A stretch of DNA of 64,000 nucleotides from Litsea cubeba (GCA_012931725.1 CM022951.1:33523308-33587307); one strand, 5' to 3'. Positions 1 to 11,322 are shown, numbered from the stretch's first letter. The notes: generated from the letters alone by a model not told the origin. Translations and numbers: made by a program.

Positions 1-747
1 ACATTTTCTATCACCCAAACCCAATCATCCTTGTCAACACCCGAAAAGGGTTCGGTCTTTGGATCGATCTCCTTCTTCAAGCAATTCTTGCAATGAGTGT
101 GCATCCAGCTATGCCAATCCCTGTACCTAGCTTGAAACTTACGATCAACAGCTACCCGCACATCATCACTAGTGTCGTAATCCACGACCTCATACTTTGT
201 CTAAAATTCAAATTAATATGATTATTTGAGGACTCTTTATACATCAAACAGTTGCCAAGTTTAGACTTACAAATACGCGAGCCTTGATGACCTCTCTAAC
301 ATCAGCTGGAACCTCTTTCCATCTCCGCACGCCCCTAACTGGGGCGACGTTCCTAACTTGCAACCCAATCTCACTCACAAAATCTGAGGCATTTATCCCT
401 ATTGGCACATTATTCTTGAACTGAACCAGTAGTTTGCCCCCGATCTTGGCCCTTGAACGCTCCGAGCGAAACCCTTTAGTTGGCCCCCGCCCCCATCGAG
501 ATGTATCATCTGCAAATTTCACATAAAACCTGGTTAGTACAAACAATATATGCACTAAAACATGAAGCTTACATGATTAGATTTGATATCTTACCAGCAC
601 TGCTGCAGTCCGTATGAGAACTGGGAGTTGGTATGCATGGTGATGAAATCACATCAGCTACTGGCAGAGCCGTGTCAGTAGATAGGAATGTGGATGCCGG
701 TGCAGATCGAGGGGAAGTTGAGAAGAAGGTGCCATGTATGTGACCTG
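1..747 (-). CDS. CACTA second gene (Transposase_24 / TNPA-like), 3 exons, runs off the left edge
   Basis: Three consecutive open pieces on the minus strand look like exons: about 747-595 (Ser/Pro-rich), 509-271 and 200-1. The second carries the stretch RGPTKGFRSERSRAK followed by IGLQVRNVAPVRGVRRWKEV, and the third has WHSWMHTHCKN. I recognise these as the plant transposase family usually annotated Transposase_24 (Ptta/En/Spm), found as the second gene of CACTA elements. Splice borders fit: acceptor AG before 509, donor GT after 271, acceptor AG before 200, donor GT after 595. It lies just downstream of the TNP2 relic in the same direction, as expected for a CACTA element. No stop is seen inside the exons, but the gene continues beyond the window, so integrity is unknown. 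The exact start in exon 1 is uncertain. Confidence 0.55.
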
Positions 748-1054
748 CTTAAAAAAAAAGTATCTAAAACTTCATAACAATTTAGTTACCTTACCATTAT
801 ATAAGAACAATTCATTATACAGTGAATTGTTATGTAATATTACCAATATCCATGTAAATAGAAAAGAAGGTAGAACAAAATAAGAATTATGATTATAGAG
901 TAGTGGTTCTTATACAAATACACATTAACTACAAATCAGATTCTGCATCAGAGTCATCTATACTATGTAAATCCTTTTCCACTTCATCACAATACTCCTC
1001 CAATGTCTCATTTTCGTCATCGCAGATAAAGTCATCTTCAACCACCATATCTTC

Positions 1055-2262
1055 TCAACTATTTTCCTCCGAGAGTATTCCACTTGTAACAATCTCTGGA
1101 TCAATACCAGACCTATCATACCGTGGTTGATCCATCCTATCTGGATCTTCAACGACGATGGGGACCACATCGGTTGTTTTTTCCTGCTGGAATGCATCGT
1201 CTTGAATAGATGGTCCATCATCATTGGATTCTACATCATCCAACTCTGGTGTATCCCATATTCCTCGATGTTGAATCCGCTGAACGATTTGCCAATGTGG
1301 GCCTAATTTTGGGTCATTCACATAAAAGACTTGGTGCACTTGACTAGGAGGACAAAGGGGTCTTTCTGATACCATCGACCTGTTACATCGATTGATGTAA
1401 AATGTGCATCGGTTTGTACAGTTCGCCCACTACCAAGGTTAAACCACTCGCAACGGAACAAGACAACTCAATACCCAAAAATGTAAGTCATTTCCCAGAC
1501 ACATAAGTAGCCATAGAAGCCAATAGCTTCCCCGTCGTGATCCCCGTTTACCACCAGCCCACTGTTCTGACTTTTACGTCGGTTGTCACGGTCTTTAGTG
1601 TGAAATCGGACCCCATTACACATGCAACCTGAGTAAAACTTTATTAACAGATTTGGACCATTTGCCAATGACCAAAGTTCATCTGTAGCTTCTGCTAATT
1701 GTTGACTTTGCAATTCATTCATCTGCATGACCAAAATATATAGAGAGAATCATAACATAACGAATGAATTATGTTTAAGCTGTGTATATATGAGGTATCT
1801 ATGTATATCTTACCCGTTTTTCAAACCACTTCGAAAATTCTCGTTGTTGTCGCTGGTCGATATCACAACTGCTTTGCATCATTAATAGGTTCTTGTGCTC
1901 CCTAATTAGAAAACATGTCATTGGTAATTAATAAATTATAAGCATCAACAAACACTATTACAAGTAATGTTCATGCGTAATATATAATCACATACTCTAG
2001 ATAAGGTGCCACCTCCGGGCTATTATGCAGTATAAACCACTGAGCCATATCACGTTCCTTCTGCGACACCTTAGGTACATTTCTTATTTGACTGAAAGGA
2101 CGAACATTTTGTGAGAATACCCCCAGCCCTGGCCCACCTTCACCACCATCACAATTCCATTCATCCCGATTGAATACTGTTTCTACCCCTTGTAGATACA
2201 TTAAACAGAAAGTAAGGCATTCCTTGACAATGTAAGCCTCAACAATTGAACCTTCAGGTTGA
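1055..2262 (-). pseudogene. TNP2 C-terminal exons
   Basis: Three exon-like pieces on the minus strand match the TNP2 C-terminus: about 2262-1990 (GSIVEAYIVKECLTF, then MYLQGVETVFNRDEW and NVRPF), about 1902-1814 (EHKNLLMMQSSCDIDQRQQR, KWFEKR), and 1728-1055 (LANGPN, FHTKDRDNRRKSQNSG, then FYVNDPKLGPHWQIVQ). A stop near 1468 interrupts the third. The stretch 2263-2383 between the first of these and the DUF4218 exon reads as an intron. About 950-750 holds no gene that I can see, apart from a short AT-rich hairpin (AACAATTCA / TGAATTGTT) near 806-831. Confidence 0.75.
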
Positions 2263-2383
2263 GCTCAATTGCAAACAAACTGTTTTAAAGTTCTTAGTTG
2301 CCTTACAAAAAAAGAGAATTTTATTTTTTGTTAGCATGAAAATGCAAAAGAGTTAAACTTTCAATTTAAATGAAAGTTGGTCA

Positions 2384-3155
2384 TTAATACCTTTCAATAG
2401 GGTACATCCATCGATATTGCACTAGCCCGGCAAGCATGGCCTCACGAGGCAAGTGAATGGCTAGATGGACCATAACATCGAAGAATGCTGGTGGAAAAAT
2501 CTTTTCCATCTTGCACAGTATTACAACTATTTGGTCCTGTATTGCCTCCAAGTCCTTCAATCTTAATCTCTTCGAGCACAGCTGCTCGAAGAAATTGCCT
2601 AGCTCAAACAATGTGGTACAAATATCCTTAGGAAGATGCCCACGTACTCCTATCGGCAAAAGTCCTTGTAAAATCACATGGCAGTCATGACTTTTCAGTC
2701 CTGATACCTTACCATCATTGGTATTTACACAGCTCGAAATGTTTGCTGCATAAGCATCAAGAAACCTGGCCGATTTCAAGAAATCACAGAAAGCCTGTCT
2801 TTCCTTTAAGGGCAATGTGTAGATCGCGGGGGGTTTTTCAAAGGACCCATCAACACGCTTGTGTAGGTGTAATTCTTTCCTGATTTTCATACCCTCCAAA
2901 TCCATACGAGCTTTTTCCGTGTCCTTATTTTTCCCATCTATGCCCATCATTGTTCCAAGAGTGTTGTCACATATATTCTTCTCCACGTGCATGACATCAA
3001 GGTTATGTCAGAGTTTCAGTTTCTTCCAATAACGTAGCTCAAATAAAATGCTTTTCTTTGTCCAGTTCAGTTCCTCCGGCAAGCGCTTTCTTTTCTTATT
3101 GAGTGGATGCTTCCCAAACTTGACATTCGTCAAGCAATCCAATTAATCTAATATA
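2384..3155 (-). pseudogene. TNP2 fragment with DUF4218 region
   Basis: Continues the transposase after the LTR insertion: LPEELNW, a stop just before HNLDVMHVEKNICDNTLG, then the DUF4218-like segment (SHDCHVILQGLLPIGVRG, and PPAFFDVMVHLAIHLPREA) ending WMYPIER. The stretch 2992-2384 is one open frame of about 200 codons, so this part is well preserved. The end coincides with a plausible donor (AAAG/GTATTA), and the next homologous exon starts near 2262. Stops lie near 3145 and 3008. Confidence 0.85.
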
Positions 3156-3522
3156 TGTCACATCCCCCGAACCCGATTAAAGAAATAATCGGGTCCGGAG
3201 AGTGAATTTTAGGACTAATTAGAAATTTTGTCCTTTGGGCCCACGGATCGTAGTCCGCGGCGAGGATATAATATTTTAAACCTCATGTGGTACAATAAAT
3301 GTAGAATTAATACAACTCTAGACATATGGAGTCTCAAGCAATGAAAATGAATCTCATTAAATTAAAGTTTGCAAGAAAGAGTAAACAGGAACTAAGAGTT
3401 AAGTTAATTATTACATTGGCCATCCCAAGATACAAGGCCAATAAAAGAAGAGAAGTCAATAATGTAAAGTTTCAACGAGAGAAATAATGGATAAAAGAAT
3501 AATCTAATAAAACCCAATGTAT

Positions 3523-5279
3523 TGAAAGTCCTTGAGGATCCTAACCCTAGAGGGGGGGTGAATAGGGTGAGCTACTAATAGTGACTAACTATGACCAATT
3601 TTAATTTTCTATAAACTAACTAGTCACTAGTGATGATAACAAGCACAATGCGGAAGCTAAATACATACAATCACCACAAGAGCATGCACCACAACACAAT
3701 ATTTATAGTGGTTCGGCCAACGTGCCTACATCCACTACCGGCTTGTGTTCCTCACACCCCACCGGATTTCCACTATTATGCTTTTCAAAAGGCTAAGCAA
3801 TAACCTCTACAATTATGCTTTCCAAGGATAAGCAATAACCTTACAATGTTGTTTTTCTAGGCTAAACAACAACCTTTACACAATGCTTTTAAATGGCTAA
3901 GCAATAACCTTACAAGTAAATATTTCTCTCAAAGAAAGTGTCTTCACAAAACACTCTTATGAGATTACAATTTAAGCTCAATAAAAATTGCCTCTAAGTA
4001 GGCGGATAAGAAAATGAAAATCTAACTCACACAACACAATGAAATGCAAAGATGAATGCTTGTGATATGTGTGTGTGGAAAACTTCAATCAAGTTTAAAA
4101 AGAAGGCTTAATCAATGTATGCTAGAAGCATTTGAAAGTTAAGGCATACAAAGATTTGATTGAAGTTATATGCAAATCACTTGAACAACTACAAACTTGT
4201 TAATGATGTGAAAATCAAAAGATCACAAGTTGAAAGTTTAAGCCTAATCAAGTGATGCATGTGCTATGCTATGTTGTTTTCAAAAACAAAGGTTTGACTT
4301 AAGATTCAAATGAATGAAAACAACAAAGATGATTCAAACAAGTTAATGAAACATGTTATAAAGAAATCAAAGTTTTAAACATAACATGTTTAACAAAGTT
4401 TAAAACTAAACTAAGTTTGAATCAAAGAAAAGAATTCATTACAACTTAATATCAAAGATTGAATGGAAGTAATGAATTCATTTCATCATAGTTATCATGC
4501 TAAAAACATTTACCAAAGATTTAAAACCAAGCATGAAACATATGATTAAATTAAGCAAAGCTTACTTGGAGATTTAACTTCATGATCCAAGCTTTAGCTT
4601 CCTTAATGACCTTCTTAATCCCCTTGGTTCATCCCCTTTATCTTCTCTTCAAACACCTCCAAGAAGGCTCCAAGTTTGCTCAAAAGTTCCAACATTTTTC
4701 CAAAGGGAATGAAGCCTTTTTATACACAGAAAACAGAGTTTCTGCGTGTCCCCGGTCGACCCCATGACAGGCCCGGTCGACCGACCCTTAACGGTCAGAA
4801 AAATGACCGTTGGAGAGCCAAACGGCTCTCTGCCCAGTCGACCCGCAGTGTACGCGGTCGACCGGGATGTGTACCCGGTCGACCGAGTACACTGGGCCCT
4901 GGGTCACTTTTCCCATTTTGCATACTTTTGCAATTTTCAAAGATTTTTGATGTGGGACTTGTTGGGGCCATTAAATCAAGCTTGAAACATGATTTAAATC
5001 AATCTAAGTATTTTTAAAATCATGAATCATAAAAAGCCACAAATCATTTGAAACTTTAAAACTTAGGCTAAGCTTGAATTTTGAAATTCCTTTTACAAAA
5101 TCAATTGCATCCAAAATTAAAACCAATTCATGCATAAAACATGAGTTTTACCATATTTAAAAACAATGCATGGATAAAATAAGATTTCAATGTTTTCTAA
5201 AATAATGCAAGTGTGAGAAATCAAATGATGATTAAAATGATATGCATCCATCAAATTGCAATACACAAAATTCCTAACA
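3523..5279 (-). mobile_element. Sirevirus-like solo LTR nested in the large LTR
   Basis: Perfect 5-bp target duplication TGTAT flanks it (3518-3522 and 5280-5284). Read on the minus strand it begins TGTTAGGAATTTTG and ends GGATCCTCAAGGACTTTCA. Near its 3' end it has ATTCACCCCCCCTCT, the same feature that closes the Sirevirus LTRs at 53.5 and 59.8 kb. A TATA-like box (TATAAAAAGGC on the minus strand, near 4716-4726) and a cluster of GGTCGACC palindromes are also shared with them. There is no internal coding sequence, so it is a solo LTR left by recombination. Length 1757 bp. Confidence 0.9.
4752..4892. promoter_or_regulatory. Cluster of GGTCGACC-type palindromes in the solo LTR
   Basis: Five copies of (C)GGTCGACC(G) or one-base variants lie near 4754, 4784, 4838, 4856 and 4877, in unusually GC-rich sequence. 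In LTR orientation they lie some 30-170 bp upstream of the TATA-like box. A regulatory role (for example dimer-binding sites) is inferred from position only. Confidence 0.5.
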
Positions 5280-6668
5280 TGTATCTCTCTCGTGCCCGAA
5301 GTGATGACGCTACTCTACATCATCGGCACGCCACTCTCGTGCCTCCTCAGCTGGTTGGAGATCCTTTGGGATCTCCTCACCGGTCTGCTCCTCATAGTAG
5401 TACTCACCTGAGGTGTCTGCACACCAAGGAACAGAGTCAACGACATATTGAGCAATAGATAGGCAATGCATAATAAACATGACATGCATCAAGTGAAGAA
5501 TAATGACAAGTAAGATCATATGAATACAAGAATGCGAGGCTAGGCATAAAGCGAGATTAATATATAGAATCAATAACAAGAATCCTAGCAATCATCTAAC
5601 AATAACCACTATCCATGCAAATGCAAAACAAGAACAAGCAAGAGGGAGACTCCGAGGATGTCCAAAGCCACCTCCCGGGGTACCACTAACAATCCCCTTG
5701 GACTACTGATACCAAAGTCCGGCTCCAGTGGGATCCTAGCTCCCTGTCCTGGAAATAGCAGCATAGTCCTAGCCCGCTCCTAGCTATTCAACGCCATGGA
5801 CGCCGACTGCCCACCTCGACAACCGAGTAACCGGTTCGTCATTAAATCACAAACTGCAGATGGCCATGATATGCAAACAATAACAAATGGTTCTGACACA
5901 AGGACTACAAGACAAGCAAGTCTGGCTAGTTCCTTGTACAAGACAAGATCCTATGGATTATCTTATTCAAGACGATACAAGACAAGTGAAACACGTGATA
6001 ATCCCTTTCATACTAGCCAGTCAAGTTTATCCATACAAGACACGGGTTCCTATGGTACACTCTAAGTCAAGTACAAGTCCTATATTCTATAAGAATTTAT
6101 GTTTTATAATTGATTACGTGTTTTATGTCAAGAGAGTGTACAAGGAGAATGTTATCAACAGATACAAGTCACAAGTCAAGGAAGAATTACAATCCAATCC
6201 TAGGCAAGTGGTGTCATCCTTGTATCCTACGTGTTCTAACAGAGTACATGTGGAAATTGGATCAATGATGCTTTTAGGATAATTCCTTGGTGTACAATCA
6301 TGTTGAGCATCATTAAATTCAACTCCATGTGCATTCGGTTACACTACGTGTAATACACGAATACCTAGATACCCATCAAATTCACATCAAGCCACGTGAT
6401 TCGATTTCAGTCCCATTTATGATCATGTGATAGTAAGTTAGTGGTTTCCAGCATTTAAGTCCCAAACCTAGGTTAAACAGTCTATTTCTCAAGTTTCAAT
6501 AGTCGAATCCTTAATTCACATAGTTACATCACTGCCCGACCTCCGATCGTGATGAAACTAAAACCATTGGATTCTCTATCTCGAGAGCTTTCCAATGGTA
6601 TATTATACGTGAAAATCCAACGGGCGGATTGAAAGTTACAAGCCTTTGAAGTTTTAGTGACCATGCAC

Positions 6669-6782
6669 CCTCCGATCAATCGGACTGTGTGGCCGATCGA
6701 TCGGACTGTGATCGCCCACAGTTAATTTGGGGACTGTTCACTGTCCGATCGATCGCACTGAGCGACCGATCGATCGGACAGC
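6669..6782. promoter_or_regulatory. Cluster of CCGATCGATCGG palindromes in the large LTR
   Basis: Four copies of the 12-bp palindrome CCGATCGATCGG or near variants lie near 6671, 6693, 6744 and 6766. They are in the same sequence setting as the CCGCTCGAGCGG clusters of the related LTRs at 12.35 and 28.29 kb. The core differs, but the arrangement (several palindromes in about 100 bp) is kept. Function unknown. Confidence 0.45.
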
Positions 6783-7864
6783 GAACCTATAACCCGCAAA
6801 TGGATTTCTGTTCCCTTTTTCCTCCGGTCATTCCAAGACCAAACCTGCAGAACATGAGCCTCCTTGCTCCCCCATTCAATCCATCAATCCATACATCACA
6901 TTCCATTTCATTTAATCAAATTAAGTAAACTTTTATCAACCTAATATCAACATTTATCCAAAACCTAATCTAACATATAATTTCAATTAAAAACAGAAAG
7001 GCTTGGAATTAACAGGATATCTATCAAGAATCATAGCCAGATCAATAATAAACACAACATACATGCTTATAATGTAATGCATATCTACTTGCCTCAACCA
7101 AAGTGAAGATTGGAAATGGGTGAAATTTGAAGAGAAGCTTTTCTACCCCAAAATCAACAATCTAACCTGAACAAATACCACCTAGAACGCAAAGGAGAAG
7201 AAAGAAAGAAAAAGAATCAAGATCGGACCTAAATCTAACCAAAAGGCATATTATTGAAAAAGATGGAGTTACTGGAAACCTTACCAGGTTGATACCGGAA
7301 GTAAGAGAAGATCGCAAGAATAAATTCTAGCGGAGCGGATCTTCAAATGGGGTCTTCTAGGGCTAAGATCTGGCTTGAGAAAGGAAGAAGGGAAAATGGC
7401 TACAGTTGTTCTTCGTTGTTTGCAGAGAATGAAATGAAAATTAGGGTTAGGCATCGTTTAAGAAGACGATAGAGAGGAAAAGACCGAATTACCCTTTAAG
7501 TGGGTCCGGTGAAAGAATTGACCACTTGAAAGGTTTCTGATCGCCGGATCGCGATGAATCAAGAGACAAAAATCATCAGAACGACGAGACCTTTCCAACG
7601 AACCCAAAAATCACGGCGTTTGGAATATTTCGGAAAAACACTCAATTTTCCCTAAATTGCAAACTACCCCTGCTATGATCAAACGAACTCGGAATCAAAC
7701 GAAACTTCGCAGATACTATTCTAATGCCAAAAGAAACTCGCTCATGATCTAAACCCACTTAAATATCTAAAATACAATAAAATAAAATAATAATAAATTA
7801 AACGGGTCAAGGGGCCGGGTTTTGGGCCCAACTGACCCAGTAAGGTCACAGACCTTACAATATC

Positions 7865-8558
7865 TGTTCCCCCGACAATTCCACCGGAATCGTTCGGTTC
7901 TCTGACTTACCGTTAAAGAGCTTACTCCTTCGCCATGTGTGGTTCTCAAGTAAGTAACAACGAGCGCCCGTGTACCTAATCTTATCTTTCAACCTTTGTG
8001 ATGATGGATCCTTGTTACAAGTGGGGCACGCCATATAACCTTTAGTACTCCATCCCAACAAGTTACCATATGCTGGAAAGTCGTTTATGGTCCACATAAG
8101 AGCCGCATGCATTTGGAAAGTCTCTCCTTTGGATGCATCATAAGTTAATACACCGTCTTCCCAAAGCTGTTTTAACTCATCTATTAATGGCTACATGTAC
8201 AAGTCGATCTCTTTTCCCGGTGCCTGCGGTCCAGGAATAAACAAAGACATCATACAAAGTGGTTCTTTCATACACTACCAGGGTGGCAGGTTATAAGGCA
8301 TGAGTATCACGGGCCACATACTATAGGAGTTGCTCATATTACCAAAGGGGTTGAACCCATCAGTAGCCAGCCCTAACCTAACATTGCGGGACTACTGGGC
8401 AATTGCAGGATACTGCCGATCAAAATCCTTCCACTCTATACGATCGGCGGGGTGCGTCCAGAATTCCCCATCATCCACAAGCTTCTCCTTGTGCCGCCGC
8501 ATATCTATAGCTGTCTTCCTTGACATAAATAATCTCTGTAACCTTGGGATCAGTGGGA
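7865..8558 (-). pseudogene. TNP2 core region fragment
   Basis: The minus-strand translation contains PRLQRLFMSRKTAIDMRRHK, then HPADRIEW, PGPQAPGKEID, MWTINDFPAYGNLLGWSTKG and CPTCNK, which is the conserved core of the TNP2 transposase family. At least three in-frame stop codons interrupt it (near 8392, 8280 and 8190). It ends abruptly at the large LTR (7859) and resumes at 3155. The LTR target site lies inside this reading frame. Confidence 0.85.
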
Positions 8559-8962
8559 GGTGTCGCCAAGGATCAAAATATTGGCCACTACGATAAATCA
8601 GGCGTAGCGGCAGTGGGCGCAATGCTAAAAGGAAAATAGCGCTGCTCACAACTGTGTTGGGGTGTCTCGGCCGCTACATAGCGGCCGCTGCACACCGATA
8701 CAGTAATGTATCAGCCGCTACAAAGTTAAAAAGAAAGAAAAACAAAAACAAAAAAAAAACCCAACCCACTGTAAAAAAAACGCAAGAAGAAAGGGGGAAA
8801 AGGAAGAAGACATACCTGATGGCAGATAGCAGTGGGAATCAAACCAGAAACAGGCAGCAGACATCAAAGGAACAACAAGCAGCAAGCATCAAACACCAAA
8901 TCGAAAGCAATAGGCAGCGAACGTCGAAGCAGCAGCAAGCAGTAGGCATCTAGGCAGCAACA

Positions 8963-9131
8963 TCAAACCGGCAGCTTATTCCCTTTTTTTTTTCTTCTTC
9001 CTCAAACCGGCAGCTTCTTCCTTTTTTTTTCTTCTTCCTCCTCATCCTCCATCTTAGGCGGTAACATCAAACCGGCAGCTTCTTCCTCCTCATCCTCCAT
9101 CTCCATCTTTCTTCTTCTTCTTCTTCTTCTT
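8963..9131. repeat. Short tandem repeats inside the hAT element
   Basis: Three spaced copies of a unit beginning TCAAACCGGCAGCTTCTTCC start near 8963, 9002 and 9067, each followed by a T-run and CTT-rich sequence. A (CTT)n microsatellite follows near 9108-9131. Confidence 0.7.
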
Positions 9132-10114
9132 TCCTTCCCTCCCTCTTTTCCTTGCCCTCCTATCTCCTTTTCCCTCTTTTCCTTTCCCTCCTTTCTCCTT
9201 TTTTATTCTCGATGCTTCTGTTTTGTCCGTATGAAGAAAAGGGCCAGCGAATGACCCTTTTTATCATGTTATGATCGCATGACGAAAAGGGCCAGCACAT
9301 GCCCATCTTTGAAAGGGCCCCACCCTCTTATTATTGAGGGCTTAATGTGAGATTCATGGCCCCAACAGTGGGCCCACCTAGATTAATAAAAAGGGACCAT
9401 TAATCAAATGTCCCAAGGACCTTTTATTATTAAAGGGCTCAATTGAGAGATTCATGACCCACCTAAATTAAATATATCCACAATTGGTCAAATGCCCTTT
9501 GCCAAATTTCATTAAAGTAAATATGGGCTTATCCAAAATTCACTCTAATAAAAATAAAGCCATAGCCAAATTTCACTTAAAAAAAAGACATGGGCCTATT
9601 CATTAAAAAAGCCCATTAAAAAAATACTAAAAAACCATTAAAAAAACAACCATTAAAAATCATTAAGAAACTGATTCAAAAAAATCATCCAAAATTTTTT
9701 ATAAAACCACTTAAAAAAGATCATTAGAAAACCATTCAAAAAATTAAATGGTCTCATCCAAAAGAAGAAAATCCAAAGAATTTGTTGTCTTTTTAATCAC
9801 GGGTGGGCTCCATCATGAGGCCCAAATTTAAAATAAAAAAAGTCATACCTTAGCCAAATATTACTTAATTGAAATTAATGCCTTTGTCAAAATTCACTTT
9901 AATTGGAAATAGGGCCATAGCCAACTTTCAAAAACAAAAAAGCACACCCAAATTTCGAACTAATTGAAGATAGTTTCCAACCAAATCTCACTCTTGTAGT
10001 AAATAGGGCCTGACCAAAGCTGTTTATAATAGAAAATAGTGCTACAACCAAATTTTACACTAATAGAAAATAGGGCTCTAATCAAATTCAACTTTAATAG
10101 AAAAATTATCTCCA

Positions 10115-10134
10115 TGTGTGTGTGTGTGTGTGTG
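10115..10134. repeat. (TG)10 microsatellite
   Basis: Ten TG units in the right half of the hAT element. Confidence 0.9.
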
Positions 10135-10511
10135 CATTTCACGATACAACTATAAAATGTTATATTCTAAACATGATACTGATGATATTTTAATTACATT
10201 ATCTTTTTACAAACACCTTATTAGTTTTTAACTTAGAATAGCCAACCAATATAAGTACATATGAAAAAATTGATCAATGCTATTATTTTATAACCAAACA
10301 ACGATACAGGACTCATGCAATGAAGGCACCGCTACGCCCCATTTTCTTACTTACTTTTGCAAAATAACCACATATTCTTTCATTTTATAATTTTCTGAAA
10401 ATTTTCATATTTTTTGTCGATTTTTCAAATCACGCCGCTACGCTAGGTATCGCCCGCTTCGTAGCGGTTTGGCGGCGGGCCGCTACCGCTGTTTTCATCC
10501 TTGGGTGTCGC

Positions 10512-11322
10512 AACACCTTAACTGGAATTTTTTTTACCCTTGCCATCATTGCGCTTATATCGAAACTCCCCACATTCTGGACAATTTTCAAGATTCTCAT
10601 TTTCTTTCCTGAAAAGCACGCAATCATTCTTACAAGCGTGAATGGATTTGTATCCCAATCCCAGTTCACGTAAGAATTTCTTTGCTTCATAAAGGGAACC
10701 TGGAATCATCTCTCTCTGGTATAACATCCTTCATTATCATCATCACCATGTTGAATGCCTTGTTGCTCAAGTTATTCAACACCTTTACATGCAGCATCTT
10801 AATGACAAATGACAACAATGTAAACTTTGTGCAACCTTGATATAAGGCACGCTGGGCATCTTTCAACAATTTTTCAAGTTTCTGGACATTCTCTCGCCCA
10901 ACACTATCAAAACCATGGCCAGATCCCAAATCCCCCAAATCATCATCCATAAAAACCCCCCTGTATATGTCTTCCAGAAGTTCGGGTAACTCATCATGAG
11001 GGTTGTCTTCCGTGTCAGAGATTCCACCATGAACACTTCCCCCCTCATCGTCAAAATCATCGTCATGTACACCCTCGACATTCATAGGCATTGGCTCCCC
11101 GTGGAGTATCAATGCCGTGTAAGAAGTCATGATTCCGTTAAACAACAAATGTTCTTGGACGGTGGGGTAAGTATGCAATTCTACATTCATGCATCTCAAA
11201 CAAGGACACCAAATCTTACTTTGCTCACCCATATGTTCACTGGCAAATTTAATAAAGGACCTCACCCCATTTGTATACTCCGGTCGAAGTTTATTCCTGC
11301 AATTCATCCAAGTCTTGTCCAT
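10512..11322 (-). pseudogene. TNP2 N-terminal part (transposase-associated domain)
   Basis: The reading starts at ATG 11322 with MDKTWMNCRNKLRPEYTNGV, typical of the transposase-associated domain at the start of TNP2 proteins. A Cys pair (CPCLRC) and an Asp/Glu-rich linker follow. The frame is lost near 10.73 kb; the continuation (EAKKFLRELGLGYKSIHACK, then CPECGEFRYK) lies in another frame, and a second shift occurs in an A-run near 10.53 kb before KKIPVKVLRH. That last motif sits exactly at the hAT insertion and continues on the other side at about 8558. This is a degenerate fragment. Confidence 0.85.

Larger units (their letters stand above)
3156..7859 (-). mobile_element. Large solo LTR (gypsy-type, inferred) inserted in TNP2, itself interrupted
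   Basis: The plus strand begins TGTCACATCCCCC and ends GACCTTACA, a TG...CA pair. The flanks are ATATA (3151-3155) and ATATC (7860-7864). The TNP2 reading frame shows the original site was ATATC, so this is a 5-bp target duplication with one later change. No gag or pol is present. Subtracting the nested solo LTR 3523-5279 and its duplicated TGTAT leaves about 2.9 kb. Related copies at 11.6-13.8, 13.8-17.06, 19.95-22.87 and 26.46-30.09 kb share the ends. The minus orientation is inferred from TATA-like boxes in the relatives. Class is inferred from LTR length and style only. Confidence 0.8.
8567..10503. mobile_element. Non-autonomous hAT (Ac/Ds-like) element
   Basis: A perfect 8-bp target duplication GGTGTCGC flanks it (8559-8566 and 10504-10511), the size typical of hAT. 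The terminal inverted repeats are CAAGGATCAAAA (left) and CAAGGATGAAAA (right end, read inward), close to the Ac terminus CAGGGATGAAA. Both subterminal regions are rich in CCGCTAC / GTAGCGG motifs, as Ac-family transposase-binding regions often are. It interrupts the TNP2 codon run KVLRH / HLPLIPRLQRLF. No transposase reading frame is present; the interior is low-complexity AT-rich DNA with CTT and TG microsatellites. Length 1937 bp. Confidence 0.92.
950..11322 (-). pseudogene. CACTA TNP2 transposase, decayed and split by two insertions
   Basis: A whole TNP2-type transposase can be followed on the minus strand: N-terminal transposase-associated domain (11322-10512), core TNP2 region (8558-7865), DUF4218 region (3150-2384) and C-terminal region (2262-1055). 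The protein catalyses cut-and-paste movement of CACTA (En/Spm) elements. Between the pieces lie a hAT element at 8567-10503 and a large LTR at 3156-7859; removing them brings the pieces into order. The gene is dead: frameshifts near 10.73 and 10.53 kb (the latter at an A-run), and in-frame stops near 8392, 8280, 8190, 3145, 3008 and 1468. No CACTA terminal repeat was found at either end; the 5' side beyond 11.33 kb runs into a truncated LTR. Confidence 0.85.

Noticed and set aside
958..1224. Overlapping open frames on both strands near 0.9-1.4 kb
   Set aside because: Only the minus-strand frame 1375-1055 continues the TNP2 C-terminus; the others are shadows.
8654..8953. Lys/Gln-rich open frame on the plus strand
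   Set aside because: Low-complexity A-rich interior of the hAT element without any transposase motif.
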